Shown: positions 15,557 to 23,942, counted from the stretch's first letter. The stretch: DNA of 34,062 nucleotides from an uncultured Sutterella sp. (GCA_905202595.1 CAJKSP010000025.1:1-34062); one strand, 5' to 3'. Notes: a model not told the origin generated them from the letters alone. Translations and numbers: made by a program.

Positions 15557-16468
15557 ATGGCTGATAAAGAAGTTGCCATCCTTTTCGACTCGTCGCATTG
15601 CACGGGTTGCAAAGGCTGCCAGGTGGCCTGCAAGCAGTGGAACATGCTGCCGAGCCCGCTTGGCCTCAACGCCAACAAGTTCACGGGCTCGCTGCAGAGC
15701 CCGGCTGACCTGAACGGCGACACCCGCCTCATCATGACGTTCGACGAGAAGCCGAGCGGCAACAAGTTCCAGCCGGTGCACTGGGCCATCGGCCGCCGTT
15801 CGTGCTTCCACTGCACGGACCCCGGATGCGTGGCCGTCTGCTCGTCCGGCGCTCTGCACAAGAACGAGAACGGCGTCGTGTCGTTTGACACCGAGAAGTG
15901 CAACGGCTGCACGTTCTGCCAGGCGGCCTGCCCCTTTGACGTGCCGCGCTTCCGTCCGCTCGACGGCAAGATCGACAAATGCACGCTCTGCCTGGACCGC
16001 ATCGAGGAAGGGCAGATTCCGGCCTGCGTCAAGACCTGCCAGCCTGAAGCGCTCAAGTTCGGTCCTCGCGACGAAATGATTGCCAAGGGCAAGGCGCGCG
16101 TCGAGTTCCTGAAGAAGAAGGGCTTTGATAAGGCTGAGCTTTACGGCGAGAATGAAATGGGAGGCCTCCATGTCCTCTCCGTTCTCAAGTACGGCCATGA
16201 AGCCTACGGCCTGCCGACGAATCCGCAGCCCAACAAGATGATCGGCGCGATTCAGGCGATGAAGCCTGTGACGGCTGTCGGCACCGCCGTCGTCGTCGCC
16301 GGCCTCGCCGTGTCGTTCCTCGCCGCGCTCGGCTACCGCCGCAAGGACGTCACGCTTGAAGAGGCCCGCCAGTCCTGGACGCCTGAACAGCGCGCCAAGG
16401 CGGACCGCGAGGTGGCGGAGCTCCTGAAGAAGGAAGGCGCCGCCGACAAGTCCAACGCCGCCAAGTAA
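15557..16468 (+). CDS. fdnH: Formate dehydrogenase iron-sulfur (beta) subunit
   Basis: 303 residues, starting 26 bp after fdnG with AAGGAG before the ATG. It passes electrons from FdnG to the membrane heme subunit. Four [4Fe-4S] motifs are visible: C15-x2-C18-x2-C21-x3-C25, the CFHCTDPGCVAVC group, CNGCTFCQAAC with the trailing CP, and CTLCLDRIEEGQIPACVKTC. Near residues 239-260 a single hydrophobic helix (VGTAVVVAGLAVSFLAALGY) anchors it in the membrane from the periplasmic side, followed by a charged cytoplasmic tail (VTLEEARQSWTPEQRAKAD). There is no own signal peptide, as expected for export with FdnG by Tat. Confidence 0.96.
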   Translation: MADKEVAILFDSSHCTGCKGCQVACKQWNMLPSPLGLNANKFTGSLQSPADLNGDTRLIMTFDEKPSGNKFQPVHWAIGRRSCFHCTDPGCVAVCSSGALHKNENGVVSFDTEKCNGCTFCQAACPFDVPRFRPLDGKIDKCTLCLDRIEEGQIPACVKTCQPEALKFGPRDEMIAKGKARVEFLKKKGFDKAELYGENEMGGLHVLSVLKYGHEAYGLPTNPQPNKMIGAIQAMKPVTAVGTAVVVAGLAVSFLAALGYRRKDVTLEEARQSWTPEQRAKADREVAELLKKEGAADKSNAAK

Positions 16469-16478
16469 GGAGTTTCAC

Positions 16479-17201
16479 ATGACTCGCTATATTCAGCGCC
16501 ATTCGCTTCTGACCCGCGTCACCCACGGCGTCTGCGCGATCGCGTGCATCCTGCTCGCGGTTACGGGTCTCTTCGTCTTCTGGCCGGAGCTCGGCGGCTC
16601 CGTCATGGGAGGCGGCTTCACCCGCACGATGCGCATGCTTCACCGCATTCTGGCGATTCCGTTCATCCTCGTGCCGATCATTGCTCTCCTCAAGTCGCCG
16701 GCGGGCGCCGCCCGCCTCTTCAAGGAGGACATCTTCGGCAAGTGGGATTCGGACGACGTCCGGTGGGCAATGAAGTTCCCCTTCTATCTGTTTGCGCCGG
16801 GCAAGGTTCACATGCCCCCGCAGCATCACGTCAAGTCCGCGCAGCGCCTTGCTGACGGCGCGCTCCTGTTCTTCTGCATCATCATGGCCGTCTCCGGCCT
16901 GATCCTGTGGCTCAACACGGGGCTCCTGCCGAGCGGCGCGATGAAGGTGGAATTCAGCGCCGGCACGCTCCTCGCTGCGCGTCTGGTGCATGACATCTTC
17001 TTCTTCCTCACGGTCTTCGTCGGCATTGCGCACATCTACCTCGGCGCGGGCATCTTCGAGCCCTACCGCGGCACGTCGCGCATCATGTTCGGCGACGGCA
17101 AGGTCTCCGAGTCCGACGCCCTCTATCACTGGGGCTACTGGGCCAATGAAGAGCTCGCCCTCGGCAAGAACGTGACGGTTGAAAAGGACGGCCGGAAGTA
17201 A
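16479..17201 (+). CDS. fdnI: Formate dehydrogenase cytochrome b556 (gamma) subunit
   Basis: 240 residues, starting 10 bp after fdnH. This is the membrane di-heme b subunit that reduces menaquinone or ubiquinone at the cytoplasmic side. Four hydrophobic spans are seen. The heme-ligand His of E. coli FdnI (18, 57, 155, 169) are matched by H16 (RVTHG), H55 (RMLHR), H171 (LVHD) and H185 (IAHIYLG), with the 39- and 14-residue spacings kept. The central loop (SPAGAARLFKEDIFGKWDSDD) and the C-terminal tail are longer than in E. coli (217 residues). Confidence 0.95.
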   Translation: MTRYIQRHSLLTRVTHGVCAIACILLAVTGLFVFWPELGGSVMGGGFTRTMRMLHRILAIPFILVPIIALLKSPAGAARLFKEDIFGKWDSDDVRWAMKFPFYLFAPGKVHMPPQHHVKSAQRLADGALLFFCIIMAVSGLILWLNTGLLPSGAMKVEFSAGTLLAARLVHDIFFFLTVFVGIAHIYLGAGIFEPYRGTSRIMFGDGKVSESDALYHWGYWANEELALGKNVTVEKDGRK

Positions 17202-17221
17202 GCTTTCCGACAGTCTCTCGA

Positions 17222-17257
17222 GAGGAGCCGGCCGGCCGCCGACAGACCGGCTTCCTC
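17222..17257 (+). repeat. Intercistronic hairpin after fdnI
   Basis: GAGGAGCCGG (17222-17231) pairs with CCGGCTTCCTC (17247-17257), 10 bp with one bulged T and a 15-base loop. It begins 20 bp after the fdnI stop with no T-run. It may protect the fdnGHI message or lower read-through into the maturation genes. The gap to fdhE (299 bp) also holds the perfect 16-bp palindrome listed next. Confidence 0.45.
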
Positions 17258-17445
17258 ACGATGAAAAGCTTGGGCTGCCGGCGGCCGCTCTCTGAAGCGC
17301 GGCTCGGCAGCCCGCCCCGGCCTCTTTGCGGAAATGGATTCCGTCTGCGCTCCGCCTCAAGCGGAATGCCTCTGAAGGATCAGCCTTCGGCGTCATTCCC
17401 GTTGATGCGCCCTGTGCGCTCTCAAGCCTTACGGCAAAGCAGTCC

Positions 17446-17461
17446 GCCGCCCGCGGGCGGC
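17446..17461. repeat. Perfect 16-bp GC palindrome before fdhE
   Basis: GCCGCCCGCGGGCGGC is fully self-complementary. It ends 24 bases before the fdhE Shine-Dalgarno sequence (AGAAGGA). It could be an operator or a hairpin in the leader; its GC content means chance is not excluded. Confidence 0.35.
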
Positions 17462-17500
17462 GCCGCTTCAGACACGACACCACTAGAAGGAAACGCTTTC

Positions 17501-18388
17501 ATGAACCGCCAGTCGATCGAACGCGCGCTTGCGAAGTACGCCGACCACAAGGATCCCGCCGTGCGCGCCCGGCTCGCTGCCTTCGGCCCGGCGCTGGCCG
17601 CTGCCGCTGAACTTTCTGCTTCTCTGAGCGCCGAAGACGCTGTCTGGCAGCGTCCCTCGGATGAAGCCGTTGCCGCTGCGCTGCGCGGCGGTCCGTCGCT
17701 TCTGAAGAGCGCCGGCATTCAGATCCGTCCAGAAGCCTTTGCAGCAGGCATGTGCCGCATCGCCGACGCGCTGCTGGCGCATCTTGACGGCGACGAAGCG
17801 CTGAAGCGCGAATGCGCCTCGGCAGACCTCTCCCCGCTCGCCTCGTCTGAGATGGTCTCGATTGCCGCCTCAGATCCGCTCGCCTATCTCGACGCCTGCA
17901 CGAAGGCCTGGGAAGGCTCTGAAGCGGCGCTCGACCGCTTCGCGCTGCCGGCCGCCGGCCTGACGCTGCGCGCCTTCCTTGACCGCTACGCCATGGAAGC
18001 CACCCGCCGCCTCGAGCTCGCCGACGATCCGATCACTGACTACGACCGCAGCCTGAAGTGCCCGGTCTGCGGCGCCGACGCCTCGTTTGCCGCCGTCACG
18101 CCCACAGCGCGCAACGGCAACATGAAGCGGCTCTACTGCGGCTGCTGCGGCGCCTCCTGGCACTTCGAGCGCATTCGCTGCGCCGCTTGCGGCACGGAGT
18201 CCGTCTCCGATCTGGAATATGTGCACGACGAAGGCGACGACGCGCACCGCCTGCACCTCTGCAAAGCCTGCGGCGCCGCGACGCCCACCCTGTTCTCGAC
18301 GGGCGAAGCATCGACCTTCTCGCCCGAAGTGGAAGCCATCGTCATGACGGGACTCGAAGACGCCTACGCGCAGAGCCGAAGCGCCTGA
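17501..18388 (+). CDS. fdhE: Formate dehydrogenase accessory protein FdhE
   Basis: 295 residues (E. coli FdhE 309). It is a cytoplasmic rubredoxin-like protein needed to make active, Tat-exported formate dehydrogenases, and binds the catalytic subunit. Four Cys pairs form its iron/zinc sites: CPVCG (187-190), CGCCG (213-216), CAACG (227-230) and CKACG (254-257). The N-terminal half is helical. ATG 17501 is chosen because AGAAGGA lies 9 bases upstream and MNRQSIERALAKYA fits the family; the frame is open 240 bases further upstream but that sequence has no FdhE character. It follows fdnI in the same direction. Confidence 0.93.
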   Translation: MNRQSIERALAKYADHKDPAVRARLAAFGPALAAAAELSASLSAEDAVWQRPSDEAVAAALRGGPSLLKSAGIQIRPEAFAAGMCRIADALLAHLDGDEALKRECASADLSPLASSEMVSIAASDPLAYLDACTKAWEGSEAALDRFALPAAGLTLRAFLDRYAMEATRRLELADDPITDYDRSLKCPVCGADASFAAVTPTARNGNMKRLYCGCCGASWHFERIRCAACGTESVSDLEYVHDEGDDAHRLHLCKACGAATPTLFSTGEASTFSPEVEAIVMTGLEDAYAQSRSA

Positions 18389-18475
18389 CGCCTTAGACAC
18401 CACGCGCCTCGATCCGTCCTTTCAGCAGCTCTCAGGCGCAGCGCATTCAAGACCTTTAGTGCAAGGAAGCAGTTC

Positions 18476-19366
18476 ATGTCCAAGAGCTTGGAAAAGACCG
18501 TCGGCGTCATGCCGGCGATAGCCGCGGACGGCGCGCTCGCCGAAGACCCCCGGACGCCGAACGGCGCCGTCATGGTCGACATCGTGCGGCTTGCCGGCAC
18601 GAGCGGCCCCGATGCAGACTGGATTGCCGAGGAGATTCCTGTCTCCCTCGTCTACAACGGCATCTCTCATGCTGTCATGATGACGACGCCGACGATGCTC
18701 AAGGAATTCGCCGTCGGCTTCTCGCTGGCCGAAGGCATCGTGAAAAGCACGGACGAGATCTACGGCATTGAAGTTGAAGATGCCTGCCGCGGCAAGGCCG
18801 TATCGCTTGAAATTGCCTCCGAGGCCTTCTGGGGCCTCAAGGAGCGGCGCCGCTCGATGACGGGCCGCACAGGCTGCGGGATATGCGGCGTGGAGAGCCT
18901 TGAAGGCGCCGTCCGCCGCGTTCCTCGCGTCGGCTCGTCGCAGCGCTTCGACATGACGCACTACGCCGCCGCGCTCAACTACCTCAACGATGCGGAAAAG
19001 CTCGGCCGCCTCACCGGCTGCACGCATGCCGCCGTCTGGGTGAACCCCGACGGCACGCTTGCCGGCGGCGCTGAAGATGTCGGCAGGCATGTCGCGCTTG
19101 ACAAGCTTCTCGGGCTGCGGGCGCTCTCAGGCTGGCGCGACGGCGTGCTGGTCATCAGCTCGCGCGCATCGTACGAAATGGTGCAGAAGGCAGCTATGTG
19201 CGGCGTGGAAATTCTCTTTGCCGTGTCGGCGCCGACCGCACTGGCCGTTGAGGTGGCGAAGGAAGCCGGCATGACGCTTGCCGCCTTCTGCCGGCGGGGA
19301 CGCGCCAACATCTACGCGCATCCCGAGCGGCTCGTCGGACTCGACGCGCTTGCCATGCCGGCCTGA
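18476..19366 (+). CDS. fdhD: Formate dehydrogenase sulfurtransferase FdhD
   Basis: 296 residues. FdhD transfers sulfur from the IscS cysteine desulfurase to the molybdenum cofactor of formate dehydrogenase, which is essential for activity. The catalytic loop is TGCGICGVESLE, with C134 and C137 matching the paired Cys of E. coli FdhD (121 and 124). Other family signatures are EFAVGFSLAEGIV, GGAEDVGRHVALDKLLG and SSRASYEMVQKAA. AAGGAAG precedes the ATG. It lies 87 bp after fdhE and is the last gene of the formate dehydrogenase cluster; a strong terminator follows at 19406. Confidence 0.96.
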   Translation: MSKSLEKTVGVMPAIAADGALAEDPRTPNGAVMVDIVRLAGTSGPDADWIAEEIPVSLVYNGISHAVMMTTPTMLKEFAVGFSLAEGIVKSTDEIYGIEVEDACRGKAVSLEIASEAFWGLKERRRSMTGRTGCGICGVESLEGAVRRVPRVGSSQRFDMTHYAAALNYLNDAEKLGRLTGCTHAAVWVNPDGTLAGGAEDVGRHVALDKLLGLRALSGWRDGVLVISSRASYEMVQKAAMCGVEILFAVSAPTALAVEVAKEAGMTLAAFCRRGRANIYAHPERLVGLDALAMPA

Positions 19367-19405
19367 CGGCAAGCGGCTGACAACAGCGCGCAGACACGCG
19401 CATGA

Positions 19406-19451
19406 AGAGGCGGCTTGCCTTTCCCGCCAGAGGGAAAGGCAAGCCGCCTTT
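19406..19451. terminator. Strong bidirectional terminator between fdhD and the MFS gene
   Basis: A perfect 17-bp stem, GGCGGCTTGCCTTTCCC (19409-19425) and GGGAAAGGCAAGCCGCC (19432-19448), with loop GCCAGA. A-T and G-T pairs extend it to ~20 bp. TTTGCTTT follows on the plus strand and the matching A-rich side gives a short T-run on the minus strand. It serves both convergent transcripts. Confidence 0.9.
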
Positions 19452-19460
19452 GCTTTGAGA

Positions 19461-20708
19461 TCAGGCCGTCCTTGACGCCGCGCGCCGGAAGAGCCAGATG
19501 AAGAAAAAGCCGGCAAGCGACATCACGCCTGCCGCAGCGTAGCAGGCGCCGAACGGCAGTCCTGCGCCTCGCAGCGCCCCCATGAGCATCGGACCGAGAA
19601 GGCCTGCGGCCGAAAAGCCCGCAAACATGATCCCGAAGTTGACGCCGTTGTGCGCGCTGCCGAAGGCTTCGGCCGTAAAGCCGGGGAAGACGCCCATGAA
19701 GGCGCCGAAGGAAATGCCGACGGCGGAGAGCCCGGCGATGAAGAGCGCCGCATCGCCGGCGCCGGCCCATGCAAGCGCCGCAAGTCCGGCAAGCGCGGCG
19801 GCAAGCGCCGTGCCGAGCGCCGCTGTGCGACCGATGCGGTCGGAAAGCATACCGGCAACGAGCCGGCCTGCCGTATTGGCGAGCGCGATGAGCGACACCG
19901 CCGCACTCGCTTCGGCCGCCGACAGCTGCGCCTGCTCCCGCGCAAGCGCAAAGCCGTTGGCGATCACCATCATGCCGGCCGTCGCGCCGCAGAGCAGAAG
20001 CGCCACCATCGGCGGGAATTCCGGCGAGCGAATCATCTCGCGCCAAGTGCAGCTTCTAGCGCCGAAAGCGCCGGCCGGCGGCGGCGTCCAGCCGTCAGGA
20101 ACAAAGCCGGCTGGGCACTGGCGAAGCAGCGCCCCGCCCGCAACGATGACAATGCCCACTGCCGCGCCGATCGCATGCAGCGCCGCTTCGACGCCCCAAG
20201 CCGCGATGAGCGCCGTGGCGATCGGCGGCAGCAGCACGGAGCTGCTGCCGTAGGTGGCAGTCGCCAATCCGCCTGCCAAGCCGCGATGATCGGCAAAATA
20301 CTTGAGGGTCGTATTGATGGCGCAGCCGTAGACGAGGCCGAGCCCCAAGCCGAAGAAGAGGCCGTAGGCGACAAGCAGCTCGCTGATCGACCCCGCGCTG
20401 CCCGTAAGCCACAGCCCGACGCCCATCATGACGCCGCCCGCCATGATGACGAAGCGCGGTCCGAACCGGTCGCTCACGGCGCCGCCGAAAATCATGGGAA
20501 TGGGACCGAGGCCGTTGGCAAGGCTGAAAACTACGGCAAGATCGCTCGGCGACATCGCCGCGCCTGTCGCCGCCGTCAGCTTCTCGGCCAGCGCCGCCGC
20601 AAAGACAGACCAGGTGAAGATCGAACCCGCAAACAGATTGATCATGCAGGCGACGGCAAGATAGAGCCAGCGGCGGCGAGTCAGCATCTGAAAGGTGGCG
20701 TTCTGCAT
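19461..20708 (-). CDS. MFS transporter, oxalate/formate antiporter (OFA) family
   Basis: 415 residues with 12 hydrophobic spans. The N-terminus (RRWLYLAVACMINLFAGSIFTWSVFA) and the first loop (GGAVSDRFGPRFV) are typical of OxlT-like OFA carriers, which exchange small carboxylates; the second half repeats AGMLSDRIGRTAAL. The substrate cannot be read from sequence. Oxalate or formate would suit the adjacent formate dehydrogenase, but the strand and order place it at the end of the lyase/amidohydrolase series. A canonical terminator T-run ends 24 bp before its ATG and only a weak AGGA precedes it, so it needs read-through or a promoter overlapping the terminator. Confidence 0.82.
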   Translation of the reverse strand: MQNATFQMLTRRRWLYLAVACMINLFAGSIFTWSVFAAALAEKLTAATGAAMSPSDLAVVFSLANGLGPIPMIFGGAVSDRFGPRFVIMAGGVMMGVGLWLTGSAGSISELLVAYGLFFGLGLGLVYGCAINTTLKYFADHRGLAGGLATATYGSSSVLLPPIATALIAAWGVEAALHAIGAAVGIVIVAGGALLRQCPAGFVPDGWTPPPAGAFGARSCTWREMIRSPEFPPMVALLLCGATAGMMVIANGFALAREQAQLSAAEASAAVSLIALANTAGRLVAGMLSDRIGRTAALGTALAAALAGLAALAWAGAGDAALFIAGLSAVGISFGAFMGVFPGFTAEAFGSAHNGVNFGIMFAGFSAAGLLGPMLMGALRGAGLPFGACYAAAGVMSLAGFFFIWLFRRAASRTA

Positions 20709-20732
20709 TGTCCTGAGAGAAAAATCGAGACG

Positions 20733-20769
20733 AAAAAACGGGCGCTGCAGGCTCTCAGCCGCAGCGCCC
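20733..20769 (-). terminator. Intrinsic terminator after the lyase, just before the MFS start
   Basis: On the minus strand GGGCGCTGC and GCAGCGCCC (plus coordinates 20740-20748 and 20761-20769) form a perfect 9-bp stem with a 12-base loop, followed by G and six T (20738-20733). It is textbook in form and lies ~75 bp after the lyase stop. Confidence 0.85.
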
Positions 20770-20842
20770 CAAAGAATGCGCTTTCAATCACAGGAGAAGC
20801 GCGCTTCGAATGGATGGAAAAGACTAGCGGGACAGCACTGCG

Positions 20843-22348
20843 TCAGGCAACCGCAGCAGCTAGCGCTTCATCGAGCTTTGACGCGGCTTCTGCACGGGCC
20901 TTGACGAGGCTCTGAGCGGCCTGCTCGTCAGCCTCAAGCGCTTGGAAAGCATCGGCGAGCATCGCTTTGACGAAAGTCGGATTGGCGCTTCCCGGCGTTG
21001 CGCGCTCTTCCACAATGCCCTGCGGATCGAGCGCTCGGCGAAGCGCCTCGGGCGTCATCGGCAGCTCGGCGGGCGCGCTGCTGAACTTCGGATCCTGCCG
21101 AAAGTCGCGCCAGACTGCCGCAGCATCGTCATACGCAAGAGCCGGCGGCGTGACGCCCTTTGCACGCGCCCAAGTGACCAGATGGCTCGCAAAGCTGTGG
21201 CCGGTGCGGAAGTCGACGCCGCAGAGACGGACCAGCTGATCCGCGATCTCCTGCGTGCAGGTCCAGTCGGCGTTGAGCTCTTCGAGCGAGCGAACGCAGT
21301 CGACGGCCAGCCGGCCGACAATGCCCGCGAAGGTGCGAAGCGTCACGCAGGCATCGTCGCAAAGCGCCTGCATGCAGTGCACATCCCGCACATCGGCCAT
21401 GCCGAGCGAAAGATTCTGCACGCGCACGGCAACGCCCGCCGCCTCGCCGAGCACAAGGCCCGCATCTCGGCGGCAGTCGTTGATGAGACCCGGATTGCGC
21501 TTCTGCGGCATGGCGCTCGAGCGGTACACCCCGTTCGTACCCGTGAGATGGATCCAGGGACGCGGCGTCGCATACTGAATCATGAAGTCGGCGAGGAAGG
21601 CGTTGACGTGCAGCATGGCGCTCGAAATGATCTGAGAGATCTCGAGCGGCACATCGTTGCCCTGGCACTGGCCGGCATCGAATGCATTGACGAACGTGCG
21701 CTTGAAGCCCAGGAGCTCCGCCATGCGCGCCGTCGGCAGCGGCCAGCCTGTGCCGTTGCATACGCCCGAGCCCATGGGGCAGGTGTCGTAGCGGTCGATG
21801 CACTGCAGCACGCGCTCGCAGTCGCGAGCAAAGATCGCATCCTGAGCGAGCAGATAGTGGCTGTAGAGCGTCGGCTGCGCCTGCACGCCGTTCGTATAGC
21901 TCGGCACGAGCGCGCCTTCTTCCCGGCGGGCCAGCTCAAGGAGCGCGCGGCGCACTTCCGTCAAGGCGAAGAGGAGCTTGTTCAGACGCTCCAGATTGAG
22001 GCCGAGATTGGCCGTCGCCAGAATGTCCTGGCTCGAACGGCCGACATGCACGATGCTTGCCGCAAGGCCTGCGAGCTTGAGCATCTCCGGCTCGAATGTA
22101 ATGTAGAGCTCTGCGCGCTTGGCGCCCGGCTGCTTGGCTTCTTCGCGCATGATGTCGAGCGCCTGAGCCAGCCTGCGGCCATTTTCACGATCCAGCAGCC
22201 CCGCTTCAATATTGGAGACAATCGAGGCGCGGTTGATGAGTTGCAGCCAGTCGTCGGTGTCGCGCTGAGGATAAGGAAGATTCTTTTCCGCGGCTTCATC
22301 CTCCGCGGCGCTCGGGCGCGGTACGCGTCCAAAATGCATGCCAAGCAT
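20843..22348 (-). CDS. Argininosuccinate lyase-like protein (aspartase/fumarase superfamily)
   Basis: 501 residues. Members of this superfamily cleave C-N or C-S bonds of succinyl compounds and release fumarate. Three conserved regions are seen: HVGRSSQDI (101-109, HxGRSxxD of argininosuccinate lyase), YTNGVQAQP (151-159), and RSSAMPQKRNP (276-286), which carries the catalytic Ser on the flexible loop. In region two the usual Thr-His of argininosuccinate lyase (YTHLQRAQP) is Thr-Asn, so the general His is missing. The arginine-biosynthesis context is also absent: the neighbours are a porin, an amidohydrolase and carriers. It is more likely a catabolic lyase such as the ethylenediamine-disuccinate or S-(2-succino) lyase types than ArgH. 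An AAGGA lies before the ATG; a strong terminator follows the stop. Confidence 0.85.
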   Translation of the reverse strand: MLGMHFGRVPRPSAAEDEAAEKNLPYPQRDTDDWLQLINRASIVSNIEAGLLDRENGRRLAQALDIMREEAKQPGAKRAELYITFEPEMLKLAGLAASIVHVGRSSQDILATANLGLNLERLNKLLFALTEVRRALLELARREEGALVPSYTNGVQAQPTLYSHYLLAQDAIFARDCERVLQCIDRYDTCPMGSGVCNGTGWPLPTARMAELLGFKRTFVNAFDAGQCQGNDVPLEISQIISSAMLHVNAFLADFMIQYATPRPWIHLTGTNGVYRSSAMPQKRNPGLINDCRRDAGLVLGEAAGVAVRVQNLSLGMADVRDVHCMQALCDDACVTLRTFAGIVGRLAVDCVRSLEELNADWTCTQEIADQLVRLCGVDFRTGHSFASHLVTWARAKGVTPPALAYDDAAAVWRDFRQDPKFSSAPAELPMTPEALRRALDPQGIVEERATPGSANPTFVKAMLADAFQALEADEQAAQSLVKARAEAASKLDEALAAAVA

Positions 22349-22458
22349 GAGAGGTCCTTTTGATTCTTTCTGTTTGTAGTTGAATGGCGCAGCGCATGAA
22401 GCTGCGGCATCCAGGGTTGGAAGATCTCGGCAGATCCGATGACCAAGCGGAACGCAGC

Positions 22459-22494
22459 CGTCCCGGCCGCCTTGGACGGAGAGCGGCCGGGACG
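22459..22494 (-). repeat. Perfect 12-bp hairpin between porin and lyase
   Basis: CGTCCCGGCCGC (22459-22470) and GCGGCCGGGACG (22483-22494) around a 12-base loop, ~70 bp after the porin stop and ~110 bp before the lyase start. There is no T-run on the minus strand, so it may be a Rho-type terminator, an mRNA-stabilising element or an attenuator. The rest of the 217-bp gap shows a weak operator-like motif TGGCGCAGCGCAT at 22385-22397. Confidence 0.5.
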
Positions 22495-22565
22495 AAAGCG
22501 CAGCGGCCGGCGCAGAGAGACAGCGAGTGAAAAAGGCGTCGGCACGCTACGCTGCTGCGAACGTC

Positions 22566-23819
22566 TTACCAGCGGTGCATCAGGCCGACGATGACTTCAT
22601 GCGCCGAAATGTTGTCGCGCTGCCAGTCGGCGTCTTCCCAGAAGTAGCCGCCGATGCCGTAGACCGACGTGCGCTTGCTGAGGGAGTACACATAGCCGAG
22701 GCCGACGTTGACGCGCTGCATGTCGTTCTTCGTGTCGACGTTCTGATTCTCGGCCTGCGCATAGCCCACGGACATCTTCACCGTGCCGCCAATAGCCTTG
22801 AAGTCGACGCCGGTCGAAACGGCCCAGGCGTCAAAGCCTTTCTGGCCCACCGTGCCGCTCTTCTTGTCCGCCGCCAGCATCGGCGCCACTTCCTTCGTCG
22901 AATAGCCGCCGATCCAAGGCGTGTTCTTCATGTACTGGAAGGTGCCGTAGAGCTTGAAGGCGTCGAAGTTGTAGTGGCCGCCCACCAGGAATTTGTAGGC
23001 GTCATGCACGGGCTCGCCGAAAGCCCGGACTTGTCCCTCCCCCATGCCGGCATTGGCAAAGTCGACGCTTGCATAGTCGACGCAGTCAAGCGCCGCCGCC
23101 AGGAAGAACTTCTCGCCCGTGAGCGTCGCGCCCACAGCCCACCAGCGGTCCGTGTCCGACGTGCCCTCGTCTGCGCCGGAGAGGGAGTTCTTGAAGGAAT
23201 ACTGCGCATGGAACTGCAGCCCGCCGAACTTGGGCGAGATGTAGTTGATCATGTTGTCGTAGCGGGCCGTGGCGAGCGTGCCCGCGAATTTCCAGCCGCC
23301 CGTCATGTTGCCCCAGCCGGCGCCGAACGGATTGACGCGGCTGTTGAAGATGCCCGTCGTGCCCGAGCCGGTCGTGAGAGCAGGCATGCGGCCGAACTTA
23401 ATCTGACCGAACGTCTTCGATTCGAGGCCGAATGAGGATTCGCGCTCGAAAATCTGGTTCTTGCCGCCGTAGATCGTGCCGTCGTCGGCCAGGAAGGCAG
23501 ATTCCAGATGGAAGATCGCCTTGAGGTCGCCGTTGATGTCCTCAGAGCCCTTCATGCCCCAGGTGCTGACGTTGCCCGTGCCCTGTGCGAGCTGACTCTT
23601 CGTCGCGGCGCGGGCCACATAGCCGTCGGCACCGATCTCAGCCGGATTGCTGAGGCTTTGGCCCTGCGGGCCGCCCATGCCGGCATTGAGCTCTTCATGG
23701 AGATAGGAAATGCCCTGATCAAAGAAGCCGAACATCTGAATGTCGCCCGCCTGAGCGGCCGAAACGCCGGCAGCGCCGAAGACGGCGGCGGCAATGAGGG
23801 AAAGCTGATGCTTGGTCAT
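22566..23819 (-). CDS. Outer-membrane porin, Gram-negative general (betaproteobacterial) type
   Basis: 417 residues with a clear Sec signal peptide (MTKHQLSLIAAAVFGAAGVSAAQA, cleaved before GDIQMFG). The mature part starts with a typical first strand, then SEDINGDLKAIFHLESAF and SSFGLESKTFGQIKFGR, the conserved opening of 16-stranded trimeric porins of Burkholderiales. The C-terminal strand ends in HRW, the aromatic signal for outer-membrane assembly. It likely admits small anionic substrates. It is in the same direction as the upstream amidohydrolase (123 bp gap) and probably serves that pathway. A run of eight T on the minus strand ends 17 bp before the ATG, with no strong RBS. Confidence 0.95.
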   Translation of the reverse strand: MTKHQLSLIAAAVFGAAGVSAAQAGDIQMFGFFDQGISYLHEELNAGMGGPQGQSLSNPAEIGADGYVARAATKSQLAQGTGNVSTWGMKGSEDINGDLKAIFHLESAFLADDGTIYGGKNQIFERESSFGLESKTFGQIKFGRMPALTTGSGTTGIFNSRVNPFGAGWGNMTGGWKFAGTLATARYDNMINYISPKFGGLQFHAQYSFKNSLSGADEGTSDTDRWWAVGATLTGEKFFLAAALDCVDYASVDFANAGMGEGQVRAFGEPVHDAYKFLVGGHYNFDAFKLYGTFQYMKNTPWIGGYSTKEVAPMLAADKKSGTVGQKGFDAWAVSTGVDFKAIGGTVKMSVGYAQAENQNVDTKNDMQRVNVGLGYVYSLSKRTSVYGIGGYFWEDADWQRDNISAHEVIVGLMHRW

Positions 23820-23836
23820 GATGATGGTTGAACTAG

Positions 23837-23906
23837 AAAAAAAATTGAGGGGCCTTCTCCTGGGATGTCCGCTCCGGCATCCCAGCTGGTCGCGCCGGGA
23901 TGCCGG
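23837..23906 (-). promoter_or_regulatory. Candidate attenuator before the porin gene
   Basis: In minus-strand order: segment 1 CCGGCATCCC (23906-23897) pairs with segment 2 GGGATGCCGG (23883-23874) over 10 bp. The overlapping CTGGGATG (23885-23878) pairs with segment 3 CATCCCAG (23867-23860) over 8 bp. Only one pairing can form at a time. A run of eight T follows at 23844-23837, 15 bases after segment 3 and just before the porin start. The 15-base spacer weakens a simple terminator reading. Confidence 0.45.
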
Positions 23907-23942
23907 ATGCGTTCTCTCGGAGGAAAAGATTGAAAAGAGGAT

